NCBI GenBank assembly: GCA_016735355.1
Contig: JAERRQ010000014.1
Coordinates: 1-14,585, forward strand
DNA: 14,585 nucleotides
Origin: Desulfobacterales bacterium
GTDB taxonomy: Bacteria; Desulfobacterota; Desulfobacteria; Desulfobacterales; BuS5
Direction of reading: 5' to 3'
Below, one piece after another: positions 6,969-14,585 of this stretch (position 1 is the stretch's first letter; every line of letters begins with the position of its first letter). The notes beneath the pieces were generated by a model. The model did no database searches and was not told the origin of the DNA. It worked only from the letters and a program-made list of their open reading frames with translations. The translations under genes and the position numbers were made by a program.

Positions 6969-7105
6969 AAATACCTCCTTAATATTGTTGAAAGTAAAAA
7001 TTTATGTTTAAAGATAATGTTTATCAATATTAATCTATATGTACTTGTTACGGTTGATTGAAACAAAATAGTTAACCGTGAATGCTTATAATTGTATTAG
7101 TGCAA
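6969..7105 (-). promoter_or_regulatory. AT-rich gap between metF and the response regulator
   Basis: The 137-bp gap is strongly AT-rich and carries the Shine-Dalgarno of the response regulator. It contains a 6-bp inverted repeat, ACGGTT (7050-7055) with AACCGT (7074-7079). No T-tailed terminator for the C1 cluster and no convincing -35/-10 pair could be picked by eye. A promoter for the response regulator is plausible here but not shown. Confidence 0.3.
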
Positions 7106-8041
7106 CTAATCAGCAATCTCCGGTCTGGGAAACAGACCGGTCCGTTTGACAATTTCCGGCACTTTTTCCTCCCATTCAATGGCCATGATATGAAATCCCC
7201 GCACACCCTCAACTTCTTTTAAACGCTCAATCGATTCCACGCAAATGTCGATTCCTTCCTCGGCCTGTTTCTCCTTTGGGACGCCGGCCAGACGTTTGAT
7301 CAATTCGTCCGGCACATCCATGCCCGGAACCCTGTTTTTCATGTACCTTGCCATGCCGGCAGATTTCATGGGGGTCATTCCCGCCAGAATATATACCTTT
7401 TCATGAAGGCCGCGTTCCCTTACTCTTTTCATCCACTCCTCGAATTTATCCAGATTATAGATGCACTGGGTTTGAATGAATTCAGTGCCGGCTGCAATTT
7501 TTTTGGCCAGACGCGGCACACGAATCTCAAACGGATCGGCAAATGGATTGGCCGCAGCTCCCACAAACATCTTTGGGGGACGTTCGATATCATCTCCGCC
7601 AAGAAATTTTCCTTGATCCCGCATATGCCTGACGGTCTGAACAAGCTGCATGGAGTCTATATCATGAACGTTCTGTCCATTGGAACAGTCTCCGAAGCTT
7701 TGATGATCACCGGAAAGACAGAGAATATTATTAATATCAAATGATGCTGCTCCCAGGATATCGCTTTGCAGGGCAATCCGGTTCCTGTCTCGGGTCACCA
7801 TTTGAAGTACCGGATCCAGCCCCATCAGCTTCAATCGGATGCAGGCTGCCAGACTGCACAGCCTGGTCACGGAGGTCTGATTATCAGTGATATTCACAGC
7901 ATCAACATAATCTTTTATTAAATCCGCTTTTTTAATGATAACTTCCGGATCACTACCGCGGGGCGGACCGCACTCCGATGTTACGGCAAGTAAGCCAGCG
8001 GCAAGAACTTTTTCCAGTCTGCTTGGTGTTTTTACATTCAT
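7106..8041 (-). CDS. metF: Methylenetetrahydrofolate reductase, MetF of the MetVF type
   Basis: This enzyme interconverts 5,10-methylene-THF and 5-methyl-THF on FAD, in the methyl branch of the Wood-Ljungdahl pathway. The 311 residues show the MetF TIM-barrel motifs: Glu23 in TSECGPPR (equivalent to the E. coli MetF catalytic Glu28), TRDRNRIALQSD (84-95), and Asp112 in SGDHQSFGD (equivalent to Asp120, contacting FAD). GMARYMKNRVPG lies near residue 230. The ATG overlaps the metV stop by ATGA (8041-8038), so MetV and MetF are translationally coupled, as expected for subunits of one complex. No NAD(P)H-binding module is present. In this setting electrons should come through MetV and the HdrA-MvhD partners, by analogy with the acetogen MetFV complexes. 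It is the last gene of the cluster, and an 8-bp perfect hairpin lies in its final codons. Confidence 0.93.
   Translation of the reverse strand: MNVKTPSRLEKVLAAGLLAVTSECGPPRGSDPEVIIKKADLIKDYVDAVNITDNQTSVTRLCSLAACIRLKLMGLDPVLQMVTRDRNRIALQSDILGAASFDINNILCLSGDHQSFGDCSNGQNVHDIDSMQLVQTVRHMRDQGKFLGGDDIERPPKMFVGAAANPFADPFEIRVPRLAKKIAAGTEFIQTQCIYNLDKFEEWMKRVRERGLHEKVYILAGMTPMKSAGMARYMKNRVPGMDVPDELIKRLAGVPKEKQAEEGIDICVESIERLKEVEGVRGFHIMAIEWEEKVPEIVKRTGLFPRPEIAD
7120..7140 (-). other. 8-bp perfect hairpin in the 3' end of metF
   Basis: On + coordinates CCGGTCTG (7120-7127) and CAGACCGG (7133-7140) pair exactly around a 5-nt loop, inside the last codons of metF. No T run follows on the minus strand, so it is not a standard terminator. 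It may stabilise the 3' end of the mRNA. Confidence 0.45.
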
Positions 8042-8706
8042 AGCTGCACATCCTCCCTCACAACTTTTCGAGGCCCGCCGGCTCGATCGGTTGACCAGTC
8101 TTTAATGGGACTTATAGTTTCATAGTCATCGAGTTTCCCCAGCGCGTCAAGTCTGTCAATAATCAACTGCCATGCACAATCAAGCTCCTTATTGATTTCG
8201 CATTTCCCGTTGCTGGATCCACCGCAGGGACCGTTTAAAATTCTTTTGGCACATCTGGAAACCGGACAAATTCCACCTGTACGCGCCAGAATACACTCCC
8301 CGCAGGCCTGACATCTTTCAGTCCAGAGGCCTCTTGCTTCCGTAGCGCCTAGGAAACATGTATTTACTCCGGGTATAACCGGTACGGTATGGTATTCTTC
8401 CGCTGTAAATTGCACTCCCACACCGCATGCAAGCGATACTATGGCGTCATATTGGTCAGCCACATCACGGATCTCTTCCAGATATTCGTGATCGCATTGC
8501 CGCTCCAGAGTCCTTTCGTCTATTGTCACATCTTTCCCCTGGTTTAGAAAATACATCCTCAAGGCTGACGCCAGAATTCCCACCTCTTTTTTACCTCCGG
8601 CCTCGCAGACCGTGACACACTCGTTGCAGCCCAGGATAAGGATGGTGGTATAATCTTTAATCTCCTCAATAATCTCTTCAATAGGTTTTTTATCAGCAAC
8701 AATCAT
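8038..8706 (-). CDS. metV: MetV, zinc/iron-sulfur partner subunit of MetF
   Basis: This 222-residue protein matches the methylenetetrahydrofolate reductase C-terminal (MetV) family, the small partner of MetF in acetogens and related anaerobes. The N-terminal half has GCNECVTVCEAGGKKE (Cys27, Cys30, Cys34), Cys71 and LACGVGVQ (Cys94). The C-terminal half is a cysteine-rich cluster-binding region: CQACGEC (132-138), Cys147, Cys152, and NGPCGGSSNGKCE (Cys161, Cys169), then Cys177. MetV is thought to pass electrons between the redox partner and MetF flavin. The stop overlaps the metF start (ATGA). The gene begins 78 nt after mvhD, behind a strong hairpin, and its ribosome binding site is weak (GGAT-like), which could lower its expression relative to hdrA and mvhD. 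Confidence 0.9.
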   Translation of the reverse strand: MIVADKKPIEEIIEEIKDYTTILILGCNECVTVCEAGGKKEVGILASALRMYFLNQGKDVTIDERTLERQCDHEYLEEIRDVADQYDAIVSLACGVGVQFTAEEYHTVPVIPGVNTCFLGATEARGLWTERCQACGECILARTGGICPVSRCAKRILNGPCGGSSNGKCEINKELDCAWQLIIDRLDALGKLDDYETISPIKDWSTDRAGGPRKVVREDVQL

Positions 8707-8770
8707 AAGATCCGACCCCTTTTAAAACTAAATTATTTAATTTGATTTTAATCGTATTTTACGATTTCGC

Positions 8771-8791
8771 AAAAGGCCTGCTTTTCAGGCC
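8771..8791 (-). terminator. Intra-operon terminator or attenuator between mvhD and metV
   Basis: On the minus strand GGCCTG (8791-8786), loop AAAAG, CAGGCC (8780-8775) and TTTT (8774-8771) form a GC-rich 6-bp hairpin with a short T tail. It starts in the last codon and stop of mvhD. It could end part of the transcripts or mark an RNA processing site, separating hdrA-mvhD output from metV-metF output. The short T run suggests partial termination. Confidence 0.5.
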
Positions 8792-9216
8792 GCCTTCTTT
8801 TTTGCGAGTTTTAACGGGTTAGGCCCCAATTTTAATATCTTTTCATGCATTTCTACCGCATATTTTGCAAAGAGGGGCCCCTCTCCGGCGGACAGATTAT
8901 ACATTTGCACCCTTTCACCTCCGATACCGATTGTATCTAAAATTTTCCGGGCCTGCTCCACCCGTTTGCGGGCCCTGAAATTACCGCTGTCGTAATGACA
9001 ATCACCTTCCATGCATCCAACCGCATAGACCCCGTCCGCTCCCATCTCAAAGGCGCGCAGAATATGGAGAATATCAACCTTTCCGGTGCATGGAATCCTG
9101 ACAATTTTGATGCTTGACGGATATTTCAATCTCATGGAACCTGCCAGGTCCGCGGCAGTGTAACCTCAGAAATTGCAGCAAAATGCTATGATAACAGGCT
9201 CAAAATCTTTACTCAT
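8785..9216 (-). CDS. mvhD: MvhD-type iron-sulfur subunit, probable selenoprotein (UGA at residue 17)
   Basis: MvhD carries a [2Fe-2S] cluster and links HdrA to its electron partner. Read through a UGA at 9168-9166, the gene starts at 9216 and gives 143 residues, close to the usual family length. The N-terminus reads IIAFCCNF-U-GYTAADLAG; the family has a CxxC here, so the UGA replaces its second Cys (Cys14-x2-Sec17). The other conserved cysteines are present: Cys43 in PCTGKVD, and Cys68 and Cys73 in GCMEGDCHY. A start after the UGA (ATG 9133-9135) would lose the CxxC and has no good ribosome binding site. ATG 9216 overlaps the hdrA stop (ATGA) and follows GGAGGG. Sec-containing D subunits (VhuD) are known from methanogens. 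A nonsense mutation is the alternative, but the flanking family sequence is undamaged. Confidence 0.9.
9137..9168 (-). promoter_or_regulatory. Candidate SECIS and UGA of mvhD
   Basis: The UGA is at 9168-9166. After 14 nt, GGACCU (9151-9146) pairs with AGGUUC (9142-9137), with one G-U pair, around a GGC loop. The loop Gs lie 21-22 nt after the UGA, in the range of bacterial SECIS elements, although the loop is GGC rather than GGU. A competing fold pairs CUGCC (9158-9154) with GGCAG (9145-9141) around an 8-nt loop GCGGACCU. Confidence 0.6.
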
Positions 9217-12200
9217 AAGACTCCCTCCAGCAAGGCTTCCACCTCGCACAATATTTGATCGTCCTCGTACCAGTTTAATTCAATAGCCTTGGCCGGACAT
9301 TCAGATGCACAAACGCCGCACCCGTGGCACAGGGCTTGGTCTATTTCACTAACACCTTTGTCATTTATTACAGGCACACCGTAGGGACAAGATCTGACGC
9401 AGACAAGACAGGCTGCGCACTTTTCTTCTTCAACCTTGGCCGTTACAGCCGACAGGGTAAGGTGTGGTTGAGATAAAAATGTGGATGCCCTTGATGCGGC
9501 GGCAAATGCCTGGGATATCGATTCGGAAATTAACAAGGGGCTGTGTGCGGTTCCGCATACAAAAATACCTTCCGTAGACATATCCACAGGTCTAAGCTTT
9601 ACGTGAGCTTCAATAAAATGCCCTTCAGGATTACGGGCAAGTTTTATTATGGAAGCAAGTTCTTCTGTATCTTCGGCGCGCATTCCCACACTGAGCGCCA
9701 GAAGATCTGCGGAAACAAGAAGCCGTTTTCCAAGGACATGATCTTTGAAGGTTACTTCAACCCCGTCCTCAGAAGACTTCACTTGCGGCGGATCATCCAG
9801 CGTGTATCTAAAAAAGATAACTCCCAGACGTCTGGCCATGGTGTAGTATTCTTCCAAAAGACCGTACATCCTGATGTCGCGGTACAAAATATAAACATCT
9901 GTTTCAGGGTTATCCTCCTTTATATGGATCGCATTTTTAACCGCGCTCTGGCAGCAAATTCTCGAGCAGTTCGGGTTATCATCATTTCGAGAGCCCACGC
10001 ACTGAATCATGACAACCTGGTCAAGACTTTTTGTGTCATTATTTTCCAGATGCTCCGACAGTTCTATCTGTGTCATAACGCGGCGGTCGTGGCCGTATAA
10101 AAATTCATTGGGCTGATATTCATTTGCGCCTGTTGCCAAAATAATAACCCCATGATCAATCTTTCTTTCATACATTCCCGGCCCAACCAGCACTTCTGTG
10201 GTAAAATTGCCCTTGAACCCTTCAAATCCCACGATAAGGGACTGAACCAGCACCTGAATTTTCGGATGGTTAGTAATTTTATGGGTCAGATCATCCAGGT
10301 ATTCTCCGATATCGGCTCCTTCAATGGTAGTAGTCAGTCGATTTGCAAGACCCCCAAGTTTGGTCTCTTTTTCCACCAGAACAACTTCAAACCCCTCGGC
10401 TCCAAGACCAAGAGCAGCATTCATGCCTGCCACACCGCCGCCGATAATCAAGGCACGCCGGGTAACCGGAATTGTTTTTTCATGGAGCGGATAGAGTGTG
10501 GCAACGCGTGCAACCGCCATCTTGACAAGTTTTTTAGCTTTTTCAGTGGCCTCTTCAGGCATATCTGAATGAATCCATGAATCCTGGTTTCTGATATTGG
10601 CCATTTCAAAAAGATATTTATTGAGCCCGCAAGCCTGCAGGGTATCCATAAAAATACCCTCATGGGTTTTGGGAGTGCATGACGCAACTACAATCCGATT
10701 AAGCTTCTGTTCGATAATAACCTCTTTCATCTGCTCCTGTGTATCCTGGGAACATGTAAAAAGGTTTTGACCGACATACTCCACATTGGGCAGGGTTTTT
10801 GCGTATTCTTCCACTGCATCCACATCCACAACCCCGGCAATATTAATTCCGCATTTACACACAAAAACTCCTATTCTTGATTCTTGCCCCAAGATATCAA
10901 TTTCTTCGGGAATTTCTACGCTTTTGGTAAGGGTATCGCGTGCATCCGCTAAAAGAGAGCCGACAGCTCCGGCCGCAGCGCTTGCTTCAATCACCGAAGT
11001 CGGAATGTCTTTGGGGCCCTGAAATACTCCGCAGGCATAAACACCGGGGCGTGATGTCTGAACCGGCATAAACGGTTCTGAAACTGCAAATTTGTATTTA
11101 TCAAGCTCCACCTCAAGACGTCCGGCCAGTTCGGCGGTAGACTCCGAGATAGCAAGACCCACGGAAAGAACCACCATGTCGAAACGCTCCTGAATAATTT
11201 TTCCGGCCTCATCCACGTATTGCAGGTTCAATTCGCCGGTCTCTTTAATCTCGTCTATGGTGTGTATCCGCGCTTTGACAAAACGAACCCCGGCATCATT
11301 TTTAGCTCTTAAATAATATTTTTCATAATCTTTGCCGAATGTACGCATATCCATATTAAAAATCGCACAATCGAGGCCATCGGCTGCATGCTCTTTTGCG
11401 ATCATCGCTTCTTTAACCGCATACATGCAGCAAACAGAAGAACAGTAACCGTTGCCGCACCGGTTTGTATCTCTGGAACCGACACACTGGAGCCAGGCTA
11501 TTTTTTTAGGTTCGGTTTTGTCCGACATCTTGACAAGATGTCCCATGGTGGGGCCGGATGCGCTTAAAATCCGTTCAAATTCCAGGCTTGTAAGCACATT
11601 GGGGTTTTTCTTGTAAAGATAAAATTCCTGGAATATTGTGGGGTCAAACGGCTCACTGCCGGGACAAAGAATAAGTGAACCGACTTTGATTTCTCTTTCT
11701 GCAAGCTTTTGGCTGTGATCAATTGCTCCGGCCAGGCACGCATCCACACATTGATAACATTCGCTGCAAATACCGCAATTCAAACACCTGTCCGCTTCCT
11801 TTAAGGCATTTTTTTCATTATACCCCGAGGCAATTTCCATAAAATTTCCTTCCCGCTGTTCAACAGGAAGATAATGCAATAAATTTCTTTCCTTGCCGCA
11901 CTCACCGGTTATATCCGGCTTTTCATAGGGCCACTCCTTTATCCTGTCCTTTTTTAAATCCTGGTTGTTAAGATATCGGTCTATACTTTCTGCCACTTCC
12001 TTTCCGCACGCAACCGCATCCACAACCGATTTGGGTCCGTAAACCGCATCACCGCCGGCAAAGATCCAGGAAATCGGTGTCTGAAAAGTTAAAGGATCCG
12101 CTTCAAGTCCGCCTTGGGGAGATAGAGCAATATCTTCATCTTCGGCAAAGTCGAATTCTCCCATCTGGCCTATGGCGACAATCAAGGTGTCTGCTTTTAA

Positions 12201-13670
12201 TGTTTGAACTCTGTTTTCATCATACTGTGGATTAAAACGCCGGTTTTCATCAAAGACAGATGTGCATTGCTTAAAATCAACAGATGTAATTTTTTCATCT
12301 TTTCCGTTAAAACACTTTGGCCCAAAAGAGTTGAGTATTTCAATATTTTCCTCTATAGCCTCTTCAACCTCATAATCCCAGGCAGGCATTTCCTCCCGTG
12401 ATTCAAGGCAGACCATAGTCACCTTATCAACGCCAAGACGTTTTGCTGTAAGGGACACGTCAATAGCCACATTTCCACCGCCTACAACAACTACTTTTTT
12501 CCCGAGCTTTACATTTTTACCCAAAGATACATCCCTTAAAAAAGCAACTCCGGGTAGAATATTTTCCAGATTTTCACCAGCTACTCCCAGTTTACGGCTG
12601 CCGTGAAGCCCGGTAGCCAAAAACAGAGCCTTAAACCCGTCTTGTTTAAGACTTTTTATCGTAATATCCCTGCCGAATTCAACGCCGGTTTTTATCGAAA
12701 CACCCATTTTTTCGATTGTTGAAATTTCAGCATTCAAGATATTTTCGGGAAGACGATATTCAGGTATGCCAACCCTCATCATGCCGCCTGCAACCGGAAG
12801 TTTTTCAAAAATCGTAACGAGGTAACCCTTTCTCGCCAGAAAATATGCGGTTGTCAGACCTGCCGGGCCAGTGCCTATAATGGCGATTTTTTCTTCCCGT
12901 ATTTCCCCTGTTTCCGGTACATACGGATCTTCGCTGGTAAAATCATAATCCGCCAGAAATCTGTGGAGATATTGAATTGCAAGAGGTTGATCCAGATCAT
13001 TGCGGGTACAAACCTCTTCGCAGGGATGATGGCAGACTCTGCCGCAAACCCCGGGAAACGGGTGCTCTTCCTTGAAAAGTTTCAGAGCTTCTTCATAGCG
13101 GCCGTCATTGATCAAGGCTATGTAGCCCTGGATACTCACATGGGCAGGACAGGTGGCCTTGCAAGGTGCGGTTGATCTTTTAGTTATGGCAAAAGCACCA
13201 GGAATTGCCTGGGGGTATTGTTTATACACTGCTTTTCGTTCGGAAAGCCCCTGATCGTATCCGTCCGGAAGTGAAACCGGACAAACCTTGACACATTCTC
13301 CGCAACTTGTGCATTTGGCAAGATCTACAAAACGCGGTTTTTGGCTTACCAGGGCGGTAAAACGTCCCGGATCGCCTTTAAGATTAAGAATTTCCGTATC
13401 GGTTAAAAGCTCTATGTTCAGGTGCCGGCCGACCTCGACCAGTTTGGGCGAAATCACTCACATGGCGCAATCATTGGTTGGAAAGGTTTTGTCCAACTGC
13501 GACATCATCCCGCCAATGGCAGACGATTTTTCTAAAAGATAGACGTAATAACCGGAACTGGCAAGATCGAGAGCCGACTGCATCCCTGCAATTCCTCCTC
13601 CCACCACCATAACCGAGCCGACAAGATTTTTATCTTTTTCCCTGTATTCTTTTTCCTGGTTTTGGCTCAT
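9213..13670 (-). CDS. hdrA: HdrA-NfnB-HdrA fusion, probable selenoprotein (UGA at residue 71)
   Basis: This flavin/iron-sulfur electron hub is predicted at 1485 residues, read through the UGA at 13460-13458. First HdrA half: FAD motif GGGIAG (about 24-29), then [22 protein letters not shown], where the family has Cys; then a [4Fe-4S] motif [12 protein letters not shown] (Cys120, 123, 126, 130). An inserted NfnB/GltD-like module (about 164-571) has its own Cys set (170, 174, 209, 213, 217, 221), FAD motif GTGPAG (266-271) and NAD(P) motif GGGNVA (397-402). A cysteine-rich motif (629-645) and the HdrA QCVGSR...CSSVCC motif (from 729) complete the first half. The second HdrA half (about 932-1400) has [12 protein letters not shown] motif GGGVAG (1077-1082) and QCVGSR...CSRICC (from 1223). 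Two [4Fe-4S] motifs end the chain (Cys1418-1428, 1448-1458). GAGGT precedes ATG 13670, and the stop overlaps mvhD. HdrB and HdrC are not encoded nearby. Confidence 0.93.
13425..13460 (-). promoter_or_regulatory. Candidate SECIS and UGA of hdrA
   Basis: The UGA is at 13460-13458. Exactly 15 nt later CUGGUC (13442-13437) pairs with GGCCGG (13430-13425), six continuous pairs including two G-U, around a GAGGUC loop (13436-13431). The loop carries GGU, the bases read by SelB in the E. coli fdhF element, 24-26 nt after the UGA. Position and loop fit a bacterial SECIS. Confidence 0.75.
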
Positions 13671-13697
13671 ATTTACCTCATTTTTGTAGTTTGCGGA

Positions 13698-14573
13698 TTA
13701 TCCTTTGATTCCATCAATGATTTCAGCAAGCCTGTCTTCCCATCCTATGGTAGAAAGAAGGACTCCGCTGAATTTTTCCTGTTTTAAAACAGAAACAATT
13801 TCAGAGGCGATTTTGATGCATTCGCGCACTTTGTCCGGCGCTTTTTGCAACCTTTTTATAAGCTGGGTAGAGACATTCACATGATCCATATTACGATCAA
13901 TATATCTGGCCATCCCAATTGATTTAAGTAATAATACCGTGGGAATGATATGCGTTTTCCGGTGATCAACCATCTTTAAGAACGGATCAATGGAATCGAG
14001 ATCAAACAGAGGCGGCGTTATGAAAAATTCAACTCCGGCATCAATCTTTTTTTTCATTTCTGTAAGTTCAAGCTCAAGCGCCATCCCCTTGAATCCCGGA
14101 TTAACAGTAGAACCAACCAAAAATTGCGGAGAACCGCAAAGGTCAATTCCAGCCATATCCCGACCTTGTTGAAGCTTATAAATAGAATCAAGCAGCTCCG
14201 GAAGGTCAATGTCATATACTGCCTTGGTCTGCTGGTGGTCTCCGAAGCTAGGCTCTTCTCCTGTTACAGCCATGACAGCGTTTATTCCGCACGCGGATGC
14301 CGCCAACAAGTCAGCCTGCAAAGCCAATCGGTTCCTGTCCCTGCAGTTAACCTGCATCACCGTTTCCATCACTTTGTTCTGGAGGATCATAGCGCCGCCG
14401 AGTGAGCTCATCCGCATAACCGCGTTGCTCATTTCCGGCACCAGCAATGCATCCGCTTTTCCTTTTATCATTGTAGCGTTGGCTATCATTACTGATATGT
14501 CCACACCTTTGGGAGGTTCGATTTCAGCCAGAATAGCAAATTCCCCTGCGTTAAATTTATCTTTTAAATGCAT
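13698..14573 (-). CDS. Second MetF-like protein, divergent at the FAD-binding Asp
   Basis: This 291-residue MetF homologue is the first gene of the cluster within the window. It shares the barrel motifs with the downstream metF: Glu17 in AEIEPPKG (catalytic Glu position), CRDRNRLALQADLL (77-90), and IGMARYIDRN. The motif normally reading GD reads VTGEEPSFGDH, so the Asp equivalent to E. coli Asp120 is Glu106. It has no MetV partner of its own and lies 27 nt before hdrA in the same direction. It may be a second methylene-THF reductase subunit, one using another folate or methyl carrier, or a structural part of the complex. Only the ribosome binding site AAGGA at the window edge (14585-14581) is visible upstream, so the promoter and any earlier genes lie outside. 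Confidence 0.85.
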   Translation of the reverse strand: MHLKDKFNAGEFAILAEIEPPKGVDISVMIANATMIKGKADALLVPEMSNAVMRMSSLGGAMILQNKVMETVMQVNCRDRNRLALQADLLAASACGINAVMAVTGEEPSFGDHQQTKAVYDIDLPELLDSIYKLQQGRDMAGIDLCGSPQFLVGSTVNPGFKGMALELELTEMKKKIDAGVEFFITPPLFDLDSIDPFLKMVDHRKTHIIPTVLLLKSIGMARYIDRNMDHVNVSTQLIKRLQKAPDKVRECIKIASEIVSVLKQEKFSGVLLSTIGWEDRLAEIIDGIKG

Positions 14574-14585
14574 ACTTAATTCCTT

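Noticed and set aside
7120..7140. Rho-independent terminator of the C1 cluster
   Set aside because: The stem is perfect, but it lies inside metF and is not followed by a T run on the minus strand.
9133..9135. ATG at 9133-9135 as the mvhD start
   Set aside because: It removes the conserved CxxC/U region and has no good ribosome binding site, whereas 9216 has GGAGGG and overlaps the hdrA stop.
9543..10100. Long plus-strand open frames opposite hdrA
   Set aside because: They lie wholly antisense to strongly conserved coding sequence, show no recognisable domain and are composition shadows.
13455..13463. hdrA as a pseudogene broken by a nonsense mutation, or as two genes with a GTG start at 13457
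   Set aside because: The frame is unchanged across the TGA and family sequence is intact on both sides. The GTG has no Shine-Dalgarno and would lack the N-terminal FAD motif. The UGA sits at a known Cys/Sec position and a SECIS-like hairpin follows.

Overview
The window looks like part of the chromosome of a strict anaerobe, most likely a sulfate-reducing member of the Desulfobacterota (Desulfobacterales-like). The evidence is a large minus-strand cluster joining two methylenetetrahydrofolate reductase (MetF) proteins and a MetV to an HdrA-type flavin/iron-sulfur protein and an MvhD subunit. This is the kind of gene set used by complete-oxidising or autotrophic sulfate reducers for the methyl branch of the Wood-Ljungdahl pathway. 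Two in-frame UGA codons at family-conserved cysteine positions also imply a selenocysteine-using host. No selenocysteine machinery (selA, selB, selC) lies in the window. Taxonomy is inference from gene content.

Layout. 1-1783, plus strand: a patatin-like phospholipase and a TVP38/TMEM64-family membrane protein. 1784-2614: no intact gene. It holds a degraded fragment resembling the N-terminal sensor domain of an RtcR-like sigma-54 activator, then a 190-bp nested palindrome with imperfect terminal inverted repeats (MITE-like). 2615-5573, plus strand: two overlapping signalling genes, a soluble PAS histidine kinase with an N-terminal cysteine motif and a REC-PAS-histidine kinase hybrid. 5598-6968, minus strand: an AroE-like dehydrogenase whose catalytic Asp is replaced by Asn, and a single-domain response regulator. 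7106-14573, minus strand: the C1 cluster, transcribed in the order metF-like, hdrA, mvhD, metV, metF.

The main result is that hdrA and mvhD each contain an in-frame UGA where the families have a conserved Cys. Each UGA is followed at a suitable distance by a small stem-loop with G residues in the apical loop, as expected of a bacterial SECIS. Read through, hdrA is one 1485-residue protein (13670-9213) and mvhD one 143-residue protein (9216-8785), and the two overlap by ATGA. A conventional gene caller would split hdrA in two and lose the N-terminus of mvhD. The HdrA is a fusion: an HdrA half carrying the selenocysteine, interrupted by an NfnB/GltD-like FAD and NAD(P) module, then a second complete HdrA half and two [4Fe-4S] motifs.

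Working model (inference): NAD(P)H, ferredoxin, MvhD and MetV-MetF exchange electrons through this fused HdrA, possibly by flavin-based bifurcation, to drive or harvest methylene-THF/methyl-THF interconversion. HdrB and HdrC, present in the acetogen MetFV-HdrABC-MvhD type of complex, are absent from the window.
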